From contig PLDC01000019.1 in assembly GCA_003134995.1 (NCBI GenBank), positions 397,920 through 461,919 on the forward strand: a stretch of DNA of 64,000 nt, given 5' to 3'. Every line of letters starts with the position of its first letter. Positions within the stretch are counted from its first letter, which is position 1. The notes under the pieces are model-generated. The model saw nothing but the letters and a program-made list of their open reading frames with translations. It had not been told where the DNA came from and searched no databases. The stretch is from Acidobacteriaceae bacterium (GTDB lineage: Bacteria > Acidobacteriota > Terriglobia > Terriglobales > Acidobacteriaceae). Below, piece by piece: positions 39,444-47,528 of this stretch. Both the position numbers and the translations under genes were made by a program.

Positions 39444-39833
39444 TCACCAGATGGTCTCCACAGCTTTGGACCTGCGGATGCGCGTGTCCGCCGTCACTAG
39501 CGGCATGCCCTCGACCATTGCTGTCGCGGCAATCAATCGGTCTGACGGGTCTTTGGGAAAGTCTTTAGGCAGGCGCACGGCGAGGGCTGCGATCTCGGGC
39601 GTCGCGGGCCTCAGAATGACGCGTGCTACGGTTTCGCGCACAAACGATTCCACGCTTCCCACGACCGCGATTCGGCCACTCTGCGCCAGCCACGCGATCT
39701 CCCACAGTGTGATGGTCGCCACCGCAATGCCGTTGTCCTGCCGGGCCTTGCGAATGACCTCATGCGCTCTCTTCGAGAGCCGCTTGTCGTCGCTCGCCAT
39801 CCAGAGAAGGACGTGAGTATCGAGCAGAATCAC
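39444..39833 (-). CDS. vapC: VapC-type PIN-domain toxin
   Basis: 129 residues beginning MILLDTHVLLWMASDD, the classic start of this PIN subgroup. Further acidic residues are seen in TLWEIAWL, DPSDRLIAATA and LVTADTRIR. It follows its antitoxin gene by ten bases. Sequence differs strongly from the pair at 18.6-19.2 kb. Confidence 0.92.
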   Translation of the reverse strand: MILLDTHVLLWMASDDKRLSKRAHEVIRKARQDNGIAVATITLWEIAWLAQSGRIAVVGSVESFVRETVARVILRPATPEIAALAVRLPKDFPKDPSDRLIAATAMVEGMPLVTADTRIRRSKAVETIW

Positions 39834-39843
39834 CTGCGCTCCC

Positions 39844-40074
39844 TCACTTGCACTCCCAATCCTCAGGCGGAGTGATTGGACCCACTATATCTCCGAGGAT
39901 CTTCACCTTCCCCGCCATGTAGTTGAAGATGTCGTCACCCCGTTCCTCGGCGGGGACGAGCTTGACCACGGGCTTGCCGTGTTTGGTGACCAGGATGGGT
40001 TCTCCGCTCTTCGACACCTGATCCATGATCGCCAGGCACTTCGCCTTGAACTGACCTGCGGCTATCTGTTTCAT
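39844..40074 (-). CDS. vapB: Phd/YefM-family antitoxin
   Basis: 76 residues. The Phd fold is shown by AAGQFKAKCLAIMDQVSKSGEPILVTKHGKPVVKL; the C-terminus (GPITPPEDWECK) is the probable toxin-binding tail. A near-perfect palindrome lies three bases before the ATG. Confidence 0.9.
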   Translation of the reverse strand: MKQIAAGQFKAKCLAIMDQVSKSGEPILVTKHGKPVVKLVPAEERGDDIFNYMAGKVKILGDIVGPITPPEDWECK

Positions 40075-40076
40075 TG

Positions 40077-40100
40077 TATGGTCATATTATTATGACTATA
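40077..40100. promoter_or_regulatory. Palindromic operator of the second toxin-antitoxin pair
   Basis: TATGGTCATA and TATGACTATA are inverted (nine of ten positions) around a four-base spacer. So close to the ATG it overlaps the ribosome-binding region, fitting autorepression. Confidence 0.65.
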
Positions 40101-40127
40101 GGAAGAATGCAATCGATTTCCTCATCA

Positions 40128-40685
40128 TCATCCTGCCGAGCGCGGGCGGGCCGCGGTGCGGATGGCGGGCGCGGGCTTGGCTGCGGCTGGTGGTTTCGGG
40201 ACCGCGACATTGGTGGTGGCCGCTGGAACGGGGGGCTTGGGCTTGGGGATGACGATTGGCTTGGGGCGCGGGATTCGCGCTAGTACGCCGGCCTGGTGGA
40301 GTGCGGGCAACGGGGGCTTCTCTACGGCTGGAGCGTCAGGGTACTCGGGGACTTCGTGAATCATTTGGCTCTCATAGATGGGGAAATGGACGCGCGGGGA
40401 ATTTTTTACGGCTATGTGGAGAGCGCGCAGGATTAGCTGGGCGCGTTTGAAGTCGATGGTGTTGCGAATGAGGGCGTTAATGATCTCCATGAGCGAGGCC
40501 TGGATGCCTTCCTCGTCCTCGATCAGGGCCATGGGATGGAGGCGAGATTTTGGTGGCGTGCGGACTCCGCGGATCATGCGTTGATGGAAGTAGCAGAAGA
40601 CTTCGCCGCGGAGGGACGGGGAGCCGCAACGGACTCCGTTGACCTTGATGTGGGTGCAGACGCGGGTGTTCTTGTTTAGGGACAT
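40128..40685 (-). CDS. Cys/His-motif protein with Pro/Ala/Lys tail, unknown
   Basis: About 185 residues from ATG 40685; the frame is open further to 40910 but that part is not protein-like. Near the N-terminus a compact motif C-x10-C-x9-C-x2-H (in VCTHIKVNGVRCG...FCYFHQR) looks like a small zinc site. A helical segment follows (EGIQASLMEIINALIRN ... AQLILRALHIAVKN), then a 60-residue tail rich in Pro, Lys and Ala, probably disordered. No function recognised. It reads left and is not part of an operon. Confidence 0.7.
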   Translation of the reverse strand: MSLNKNTRVCTHIKVNGVRCGSPSLRGEVFCYFHQRMIRGVRTPPKSRLHPMALIEDEEGIQASLMEIINALIRNTIDFKRAQLILRALHIAVKNSPRVHFPIYESQMIHEVPEYPDAPAVEKPPLPALHQAGVLARIPRPKPIVIPKPKPPVPAATTNVAVPKPPAAAKPAPAIRTAARPRSAG

Positions 40686-41025
40686 AGGGTTGACACCTTT
40701 CGAATCCGGATTGGAGAAAATTTCGGATCTAGCTTGTAAGTTATTGATTTGGGGTGGGTTGGAGGCGAGGGGATCGGGGCTATCCGCGTAAAATCTTGAT
40801 AACCAAGGGTTTGCATGGAAAATATTCAAAAGATGAGACTTAGCTATAGCTTGCAGGGCTGGGGCCAGGGTGGATATGTATTCCTGGAGATTTTGCCTTT
40901 TTGGGAGCATACAGCTTATAGTTTACAGGGGGTGTCAAGGTTGGATGTCACAATGGGGCTGTGGAAAAGCTGGCAGGGGCAACAGTAAGCGAAAACGACT
41001 TACTTGATAGGCGACGACAGAGCTG
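40686..41025. other. Intergenic region, nothing recognised
   Basis: 340 bases. It probably holds the promoter of the Cys/His-motif gene. The base composition is less GC-rich than the neighbours around 40780-40930. No terminator or repeat is convincing. Confidence 0.45.
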
Positions 41026-41316
41026 TCATTTAGGGAGGTCCGCGGTTTGGGCTCGCCCTGGGCTAGTGAAAAATTTACGCACGTTCTCCCGCGCCACTTG
41101 GCGCATCCGTTCCAGGGTTTTCTGCCCGGCCTTGCTCTTCTTCCGCGCGAAAAGAATCTTGCGGACGTGCGGAGACACGTGCTTGTCAAGCTCGACAAAA
41201 TCGGTAGGAGAAATTGCGCCATTGCGGGCACGGAACGAGATAAGCGACGCCTCCAAGCCGGTGATCCTCTTGGGGCGCTTTTCAGTTTGGCGCTTCGTGG
41301 ATTTCTTAGAAGCCAT
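41026..41316 (-). CDS. Small basic protein paired with the nitrilase-like gene
   Basis: 96 residues, strongly basic at both ends (MASKKSTKRQTEKRPKRI and AGQKTLERMRQVARENVRK), with a helical middle. GGGGAG lies before the ATG. It starts 15 bases behind the stop of the nitrilase-like gene, so the two are probably one transcript. No family recognised; nucleic-acid binding is suggested only by charge. Confidence 0.62.
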   Translation of the reverse strand: MASKKSTKRQTEKRPKRITGLEASLISFRARNGAISPTDFVELDKHVSPHVRKILFARKKSKAGQKTLERMRQVARENVRKFFTSPGRAQTADLPK

Positions 41317-41331
41317 GTGCTCCCCTAAGGG

Positions 41332-42954
41332 TTAGATTTTGTCCAGGCGAATAGGATGCTGTCCGACCAAGTAAGGGTGACCTGCGTTACCTCCGTCACC
41401 TCTGCCATCCGCGGTCCATTCTTCACAATACTCTACCGCTGCACTGAGCACAACGGCATCAGCTCCAGCGGGGAGGATGATTTCCTTGGCACCTCCACTT
41501 CGGGCATCCTTCCAGAGCGCGATGCAGCCCGATGGAGCTGAGGCTCCGGATGAGGGCCTGCTCAGGTTGGCCATGCCTGCGCTAGTGAGCGTCAGTACCG
41601 AGCATCCAGGATCGTCGGCGAATGTGGTCGCATATCTGCCGGGCCAACGGCTTGAGAGCTGCGGGCCGTCCATCAGCAAACATATCAGGAGGTTCGGGCC
41701 TACAGAGTGAACCAGGTCTCCCAGTGGATCAGGCCGAGCTAGATCTTCGCAGATGAGGACACAGACCGTGAGCCAAGGCTTCAGCGTAACTAACATTAGG
41801 CAACGATCCTTGACATCGATGTGTTCCCACCAATTGGCCTGCGGATTTAGGATAGAACCGATTCCGTATTGCATGATCTGGTTTTTATCCAGCTTCCACC
41901 GGTGGTGTTTTTCCTGCTTAAGCGTGGCGCAGTATTCTCCACCCGGCAGCATCACGTCGAACCGTATATAGTTTTCGCCGCTTGTGCCTTCCTGTGCAGG
42001 TTGTCCAACGCCGGCAATCAAGAAACGGTCCTCCCGTACAACCGCTTTGCTGATTTGTTCGACGGACCTTGGCGTGAGCCCCAATTCAGGGATGACTACT
42101 CCGTCGATTCGTCCTACGGTTTTTTCGGCGGCGCCGACCAGCTTTCGTATGACATCGGAGCGCAGTGGCCCTACAGGGTCGAAGGTAAACATTCCATACG
42201 CCCCTCGCTCGACGTCGTCTGTCATCCTGTGCCTCTCGGTGGCCCGAAATTGCTTGGGAATAATACGATTCGGCCACGGGACGAGCAGAAGATTCAATGC
42301 ATGGTCGCTAGTCTCAGCGCAGAAGCTGTACCACTGAGGACTGATTTCAGTAGTCGCAACTAGGGCTAGGAAATGCGAGAACGATCGAATCGTCAAGCCA
42401 GTTTGCGCGGTATGGCACTTTGGCAAGACTCGCGCCTTGGAAGGGTGAATCCTCTTGCAGAGAGTCGAGCCGTTTTCCATCGGGAACAATTGGGACTCAG
42501 AAATTCTGGTGAATTCGTCGTCGTCGGTACTCGTGAGTGAAATCCCAAGGCCGGCGCACGCCTCGTCTGCTGCTGCGAGGATGTTAAGCAGTGCGGCCAG
42601 GACTTGTTTGCGCCTTCCTAAGGCGGTGAGTGGGAGGGCTCGATTTGACCTAACTATTTCCAGCCATTTGCGAACCACTGGAGGCGGAAGTTTACTCTTT
42701 CCAGCGGCGGCTCGCCATTTTCTGCCGATTGCTTCAAGTGCTTCTTCTCTGTCCTCTTGGGCATGCTTGAAATCCAGACGCGGCTTGCCGGTGCCAACTA
42801 GCGCGGTGTAGGCTGAAGACCTTTGTAGTGCGGTAGCGACGAAGCAGAATGCGTCGGGCGGCCACGAGATTGTCCACATTGAGATGTCAGAGCTTTGGAA
42901 CAGGTACTCAAAAACCGATCCCAATGTCTCAGCGGTCGGCGGGTTTTGGGTCAT
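41332..42954 (-). CDS. Large protein with nitrilase-like C-terminal domain
   Basis: 540 residues from ATG 42954 (GGAGAAG upstream); the frame stays open to 43011, through a hairpin. The N-terminal 220 residues (ISMWTISWPPDAFCFVATAL, then a helical stretch) match nothing I know. The C-terminal half looks like the nitrilase/amidase superfamily: E290 in VVIPELG, K349 in KQEKHHRWKLDK, C402 in CVLICEDLARPDPL. Spacing and order fit the Glu-Lys-Cys triad. No signal peptide. A fused nitrilase domain occurs in some defence-associated reverse transcriptases, but no reverse transcriptase motif is present here. Confidence 0.68.
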   Translation of the reverse strand: MTQNPPTAETLGSVFEYLFQSSDISMWTISWPPDAFCFVATALQRSSAYTALVGTGKPRLDFKHAQEDREEALEAIGRKWRAAAGKSKLPPPVVRKWLEIVRSNRALPLTALGRRKQVLAALLNILAAADEACAGLGISLTSTDDDEFTRISESQLFPMENGSTLCKRIHPSKARVLPKCHTAQTGLTIRSFSHFLALVATTEISPQWYSFCAETSDHALNLLLVPWPNRIIPKQFRATERHRMTDDVERGAYGMFTFDPVGPLRSDVIRKLVGAAEKTVGRIDGVVIPELGLTPRSVEQISKAVVREDRFLIAGVGQPAQEGTSGENYIRFDVMLPGGEYCATLKQEKHHRWKLDKNQIMQYGIGSILNPQANWWEHIDVKDRCLMLVTLKPWLTVCVLICEDLARPDPLGDLVHSVGPNLLICLLMDGPQLSSRWPGRYATTFADDPGCSVLTLTSAGMANLSRPSSGASAPSGCIALWKDARSGGAKEIILPAGADAVVLSAAVEYCEEWTADGRGDGGNAGHPYLVGQHPIRLDKI

Positions 42955-42978
42955 TCGTCTTTCTTCTCCGATCAAAAC

Positions 42979-43009
42979 GAGGGGGCCACGGCGTAGCCGT
43001 GGCCCCCTC
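42979..43009. repeat. Perfect 14-base-arm hairpin ahead of the nitrilase-like gene
   Basis: GAGGGGGCCACGGC, a three-base loop GTA and the exact complement. It lies 25 bases upstream of the nitrilase-like start. It could be a terminator protecting that gene from upstream transcription or an mRNA leader element. Confidence 0.75.
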
Positions 43010-43367
43010 ACAGTCGGGTTCCTTTTTACTCTTGTGTGGGGGGAATGCCAAGCACTTTCGTGGCGTCGGGCGGCAGGGAATGGGGACGGGTCCCGATCTG
43101 CTGCTGGCGGACAGCAGGTTCCTCACCGGGCTTCCAGCCCGGTTCGGAATGACAGAACGTTTTTGGGGCGGTCTGCTTACGCGGCGCTGAAGCGACCGCT
43201 CTTCCACGGTTGCGCCGGCTTTGCGGCACCCTTCGGCTTCGCTCAGGGCGGGCTTGAATTCGTGCCCTTCCCGTGCCTGCCTCCAAAACCGCTGCGGCCC
43301 GATACGGCTGGGCCGCATGGACGGGCGGCGGCGCCCGTCCCCACACGAGTGTTCTGACGGCGGTCCG
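43010..43367. other. Gene-free GC-rich region with repeat fragments
   Basis: 358 bases. It contains a fragment at 43226-43254 (CACCCTTCGGCTTCGCTC...) that recurs in similar form at 45747-45777, and several short inverted words such as CGGGCGGCGGCGCCCG. No reading frame is convincing. Confidence 0.55.
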
Positions 43368-43754
43368 CTACGCTGGCAGTGGGCGGGGCACCGGGGCGTG
43401 AGCTTGGTGGGTGCGTTCGATAATTGGCACCAGGCGTTCCGGCAGTTCGCTCTTCATCACGTATTCGTCGACCAACCAGAGAATTCGTTCAGGCACCTCG
43501 GAGTAGGCTGAAAGCAGGATGATGGGCAGGTTGGGAAAGCGCCGCTTGATGTTGCAGGCGACGGCTTCGGCGTCCATGCCTTCGAGTTTGTACTCGAGTA
43601 GAACGGCGGATACAGATGCTTCCTCTAACATCTTCATCGCGGCGTAGCCGCTGGACGCGATCTTGACGGAATAACCGTGAGATTCCAGAGTCGCTTTGCG
43701 AAGCTCCAGGGCTTGTGGAAGGTCGTCGATGTACAGCAGCGTGGGGGATGCCAT
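43368..43754 (-). CDS. Stand-alone receiver-domain protein with Glu at the phospho-site
   Basis: 128 residues of CheY-like fold with an excellent GAGGAGG ribosome site. Acidic pocket D10-D11 (LLYIDDLP), switch Ser82 (ILLSAYSE) and Lys101 are in place, but the phospho-accepting Asp is E54 in AVLLEYKLEGMD. Glutamate here often mimics the phosphorylated form, so this may be a permanently active or unregulated receiver. No kinase or output gene adjoins it. The C-terminus is Pro-rich. Confidence 0.85.
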   Translation of the reverse strand: MASPTLLYIDDLPQALELRKATLESHGYSVKIASSGYAAMKMLEEASVSAVLLEYKLEGMDAEAVACNIKRRFPNLPIILLSAYSEVPERILWLVDEYVMKSELPERLVPIIERTHQAHAPVPRPLPA

Positions 43755-44013
43755 GGCGGTACCTCCTCATGGACGGTTGCAAACTGGGTTTGGCTTGCCG
43801 TTGCCCGACGTGCATGGCACGCGGGACACGACACATCCCGCCACAACGTGGTGACGCGTGCGAATGGAAGCAGCCTTTAGCTAAGGGGCAACCATTGATC
43901 AATCAAGTTAAGCAACGCGCGGGCATCCGTCTGTTCAAAATTGATCACTTTTCGCGAGATGTTTTAGAACTGGAAGATTGGATCGGCAGACGAGTCGTGG
44001 CGGCCCAGGGACG

Positions 44014-45576
44014 TTAGTAAATAGGAGAGACGGGGGTTTGGATTGGTTGTGGGGTTAGGCTGGCTTTTACTGTGGTGGTGGAGAGTTCGTCGCCGCGGAA
44101 GTATTTGGGTTTTTCTTTTGAGCCTTCTTTCGAGGCGGCGGCTTTCATTTCTGGCATGGCTTCGTAGGGCTTGCTGTAGTCGTTGGCGGCGTTCCAGAAC
44201 AAGAATCCTATGCCGCCTTTTTCTTTGGCGGTGGCTACCTGGACCTTTATGTATTCGGGCGAGTAGGTTTTGGTGCGCCAGTGGAAGGCTTGCAGCCAGG
44301 GGCGGATTACTACGCCTGAGCCTTTTGTGATGAGTTCGAAGCGCTCCATGGATTCGCCGATGAAGTGCTCGGGGGCGTCGCCGGGGTGTTCGATGTTATC
44401 CATGCCGAAGAAGTGCGAGGGGTAGATCATGGGCGAGAGCACGTCGCAATATTTCGCCATGCCTACGATGTCTTGGCCGGTGTGGGAGAGATCTGCCTGG
44501 CGCTGCCACGCCATTACTCCGAAGACGTCGAGCGAGAGGAGGACGCCGGTGGGGTGGAGTTCGGCGTAGGCTTTTTTCAGGAAGGCGGTGATTACGTCGG
44601 AGCGCTGGATGGTTCGGGCTTCGGCTTCCGGCTTTCGGCTTCCGGGTTCGTTGGTCGCGGTTTGGTAGGCGAAGGTGGCGTCTTTTTGGTCGCCTTCGGC
44701 GGGGAAGCGGACGTAGTCGAATTGAATTTCGTCGGCGCCGGATTGGGCTACGAATTTGGCTAGCGCGATGTTGTAGTCCTGAACTGTGGGGTTGGAGGAG
44801 TCGGTCCAGACGAGCTTGCCGTTTTCGCGCCAGGGCTGGCCGGTTTTCTTTGAGTGGACGGCTAACTCGGGATGTGCGACTACCATGCGCTCGTCGCGGA
44901 AGATGGCGATGCGGGCGATGGCGTGCATGTTTTCAGAATGCAGAAAGTGGACGAACTTGGGCAGATCGTGAATGTAGACCTGATGCTTGCCGAGCAGCGG
45001 ATGCTCGAAGGGGATGGTTACGCTGCCGTCGCTGTCTTTGATATCGAAGACTACGGCGTTGCCTCCGACTTCGCGCCAGTGGCGGATGATCCGGATGCCG
45101 TGGTCGCTGGCGGCCATGATTCCGGTGAGATAGATGGCACGGACTTCGAAGTCTTTGGGGACGGGGATGGTCTTTTCTTGTATCGGCTCGGGCAGGATTC
45201 CGGGGATGGTGATTTGCTCGCCGGCTTTCAGAATGTTGGCGGAATGATTGCCGTTGGTTTGGCGGATGGCTTCGGCTAGTTCGGTCGACGTCAGATAAGT
45301 TGTGCGCTTTAAATATTGGCGGGCGATGGTGGGGATGGCTTCTCCGCGCCTGGCGGCGTAGGTCTCGGTTGCCGCGAGGGTTGGCGAAGAAATGTTTGCC
45401 GGCTTTAACGTTGGAGGCACGGTGGCTTTGACTAGTTGCGGCGCGGCGGGCGCTGGTTGCGCGGTTTGGGCTTGAGCGGCGAAGGCTGAAGAGAGGCGCG
45501 GATTCAGGCGCATGGCGGCTGCGGCGAATAATAAGGACGAGAGTGCGGTGATGGTTAGAACCGATTGGCGGCGCAA
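44014..45576 (-). CDS. Exported LysM protein with DUF4015-type glycosidase domain
   Basis: 520 residues starting at TTG 45576 with GGAGG five bases upstream. A signal peptide (about 1-34), a Pro/Ala linker, a LysM-like segment (YAARRGEAIPTIARQYLKR ... LKAGEQITIPG), then from about 145 a (beta/alpha)8-type domain as in DUF4015 putative glycosidases: RAIYLTGIMAASDHGIRII, DEIQFDYVRFPAEG, SLDVFGVMAW, DVLSPMIYPSHF. Likely acts on cell-wall or other polysaccharide. A short NEPGSRKPEAEART stretch is encoded by a word repeat (44613-44650). Confidence 0.8.
   Translation of the reverse strand: MRRQSVLTITALSSLLFAAAAMRLNPRLSSAFAAQAQTAQPAPAAPQLVKATVPPTLKPANISSPTLAATETYAARRGEAIPTIARQYLKRTTYLTSTELAEAIRQTNGNHSANILKAGEQITIPGILPEPIQEKTIPVPKDFEVRAIYLTGIMAASDHGIRIIRHWREVGGNAVVFDIKDSDGSVTIPFEHPLLGKHQVYIHDLPKFVHFLHSENMHAIARIAIFRDERMVVAHPELAVHSKKTGQPWRENGKLVWTDSSNPTVQDYNIALAKFVAQSGADEIQFDYVRFPAEGDQKDATFAYQTATNEPGSRKPEAEARTIQRSDVITAFLKKAYAELHPTGVLLSLDVFGVMAWQRQADLSHTGQDIVGMAKYCDVLSPMIYPSHFFGMDNIEHPGDAPEHFIGESMERFELITKGSGVVIRPWLQAFHWRTKTYSPEYIKVQVATAKEKGGIGFLFWNAANDYSKPYEAMPEMKAAASKEGSKEKPKYFRGDELSTTTVKASLTPQPIQTPVSPIY
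44613..44650. repeat. TTCGGCTTCCGG word repeat inside a coding region
   Basis: About five CGG(G/C)TT-type words in a row, matching the style of the intergenic repeats. In frame it adds about 13 residues to a surface loop of the glycosidase domain. Confidence 0.65.
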
Positions 45577-46125
45577 GGTTCCTCCAGAAAACTTTCTTTC
45601 TGGAATTTATCTTGTGCCGATTAACGCGACTAGTTACCGCTGGACATCCCCCTTTAGATTTCCGATGCTTCTGGCGAAGATCAAAATCTTTAACACAGAG
45701 GGCACAGGGGGTCACAGGGTAGAGCTCACACCTTTCACCACGTAGGGCACCCTTCGACTGCGCTCAGAGCAGGCTCGGTTTCACGGGGTAAACCCTTACG
45801 CCGGAATTGGTGTTTCCTTTCCTGCGCAAAGTATTTCTCTTCGTCCCTCTTACCTTTCCACCGAAGTTGGTCTAAGATGCTCGGCGGCTGTCTAAATCCA
45901 GCCAGATACGGGGTTTCCGGCGGGAGCAGTAATCCTCAGGCCTTGGCCAGTCGCTTGCTTTAGTACAGGCAACCCCGGACTTGCATGGGGTCAGGCAGGC
46001 GAACTGGTTTCGAGTGACAGAAATTGTCAACGTTGAAACGGGGAGTCGAAAGGCCTGAGAGTCCGGGAAACGCAGGGACAAAGGCCGAAGATACGGCCTG
46101 AAAAGACAGGACAGACGCCACTTTT
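45577..46125. other. Long untranslated region between divergent genes
   Basis: 549 bases with no convincing gene. It contains a repeat fragment at 45747-45777 and, near the forward gene, a short hairpin AGGCCG-AAGATA-CGGCCT at 46082-46099. The last 200 bases contain several purine-rich, partly complementary words and look like a structured leader for the AAA+ gene. I tested it by eye against c-di-GMP riboswitches and it does not fit. Confidence 0.5.
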
Positions 46126-47289
46126 ATGAGAACGAATCTTGCTACAGTGCTCGATCCGAACCGCCGCAGCGCCGATGCTGGAGAGTTTGAATCCGCATTG
46201 CGCCGCCGCATTGTGGGCCAGGACCAGGCCGTGGAAAAGGTCGCCGAGATTTATCAGATGTTTCTGGCGGGCTTGAATGCGCCGGGGCGTCCGGTGGGAA
46301 ATTTACTTTTTCTGGGGCCGACCGGGTCGGGTAAGACTCGCGTGGTGGAAGCGATGGCGGAGTCTTTGTTCGGAGATTCGCATGCCTGCATCAAGATTGA
46401 TTGCGCTGAGTTTCAGCACTCGCATGAGATTGCGAAGCTGATTGGATCGCCTCCGGGATATTTGGGACATCGGGAGACGCATCCGCTGCTTACGCAGGAA
46501 GCGTTGAATCAGTGGTTCACGGAAAAACTGAAGCTTTCGATTCTGTTGTTCGACGAGATTGAGAAGGCCAGCGATTCGTTGTGGCAACTGCTGCTTGGCA
46601 TTCTGGATAAGGCTACGCTGACGCTGGGCGACAATCGCCGCGTGGATCTTTCGCAATGCATCATCATTCTGACTTCGAACCTGGGCGCCAGCGAGATGAC
46701 GGATCTGGTCGACGGCGGATTTGGGTTTGCGCCGAAGGCTGTGGAAGTCGACAACAACTTCGACGAGAAGATTCAGCGGACGGCGGTTGAGGCGGCGCGG
46801 CGGAAATTTACGCCGGAGTTCATGAACCGCATTGATAAGACTGTGGTGTTCAAGACTTTGCGCGACGAGCATCTGGCACAGATTCTGGAGATCGAACTGG
46901 GGATGGTGCAGCAGCGCGTGCTGATGGCTTCGGGCACGAACCAGTTTGTGTTCAATTGCACGGCCGACGCGAAGACGTTCCTGTTGAAAGAAGGAACCGA
47001 TCCGCGGTACGGGGCGCGGCATTTGAAGCGCGCGATTGAGCGGCATTTGGTTTTCCCGCTGGCGAATCTGGTGGCTACTGCGCAGGTGAAGCTTGGTGAC
47101 TTCGTCCGCGTAGATATGGCTTCGGAGAATCAGATGATCTTCGTGAAGGAAGCGGAGAACACGATGGCTCCGGTGCTGCTGGAGCGCTACGGAGCTGCCG
47201 CGGCTAACATGCCTGCTGCGCGCGCCGCGCGCACGGCGGTGAATGGCCGTCGCGATGTGGGCGCAAGCCCGATCGCGGAAAGCAAATAA
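46126..47289 (+). CDS. Stand-alone Clp-type AAA+ ATPase (ClpB/ClpC D2-like)
   Basis: 387 residues. A single AAA+ ring domain: Walker A GPTGSGKT at 64-71, Walker B with D143-E144 in LLFDEIEKA, sensor 1 IIILTSNLG, and the arginine-finger segment FTPEFMNRIDKTVVF, followed by the Clp D2 small domain (GTDPRYGARHLKRAIERHL). It lacks the N-domain and the first ATPase ring. Pore-loop segment GSPPGYLGH is present. It is probably an unfoldase; a ClpP-binding loop is not evident. Ends with an Ala-rich tail. Confidence 0.88.
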   Translation: MRTNLATVLDPNRRSADAGEFESALRRRIVGQDQAVEKVAEIYQMFLAGLNAPGRPVGNLLFLGPTGSGKTRVVEAMAESLFGDSHACIKIDCAEFQHSHEIAKLIGSPPGYLGHRETHPLLTQEALNQWFTEKLKLSILLFDEIEKASDSLWQLLLGILDKATLTLGDNRRVDLSQCIIILTSNLGASEMTDLVDGGFGFAPKAVEVDNNFDEKIQRTAVEAARRKFTPEFMNRIDKTVVFKTLRDEHLAQILEIELGMVQQRVLMASGTNQFVFNCTADAKTFLLKEGTDPRYGARHLKRAIERHLVFPLANLVATAQVKLGDFVRVDMASENQMIFVKEAENTMAPVLLERYGAAAANMPAARAARTAVNGRRDVGASPIAESK

Positions 47290-47311
47290 ATTTAGTAAAA
47301 AGTTTACCTGT

Positions 47312-47382
47312 AGGTAAAATCCTCGCCTGACCCGCATCTCGCGAGATTCATGTGGCGCCGGAAAAATCCCGGCGCCTTTTTT
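47312..47382 (+). terminator. Terminator cassette, copy 1
   Basis: A 70-base unit: AGGTAAAATCCTCGCC, a TCTCGCGAGA palindrome, then the stem GGCGCCGG/CCGGCGCC and TTTTTT. It lies just behind the AAA+ gene. Confidence 0.92.
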
Positions 47383-47528
47383 ATTGTCCGGCTAGGTTGC
47401 AAAATCCTTCATCTTGACGGCGCTTGCTGCAGAGTGCAATGCTCGTGATCGTCGGTTTACCTTGGGCCCCATGTTCCCTGCGCTCCCCCGCAGCGGTTGT
47501 CGATATTTCCAACCACGGAGAGAATGAA

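Noticed and set aside
41332-42954. Defence-associated reverse transcriptase fused to nitrilase
   Set aside because: No reverse transcriptase motif (such as a YxDD box) is present in the N-terminal half; only the nitrilase-like part is supported.
45880-46120. Possible c-di-GMP riboswitch in the leader of the AAA+ gene
   Set aside because: Words such as GGGACAAAGGCC look similar, but the order of conserved segments and the pairing do not fit the known class by eye.
46303-47337. 344-codon reverse ORF opposite the AAA+ gene
   Set aside because: Antisense shadow; the forward gene has all AAA+ motifs.
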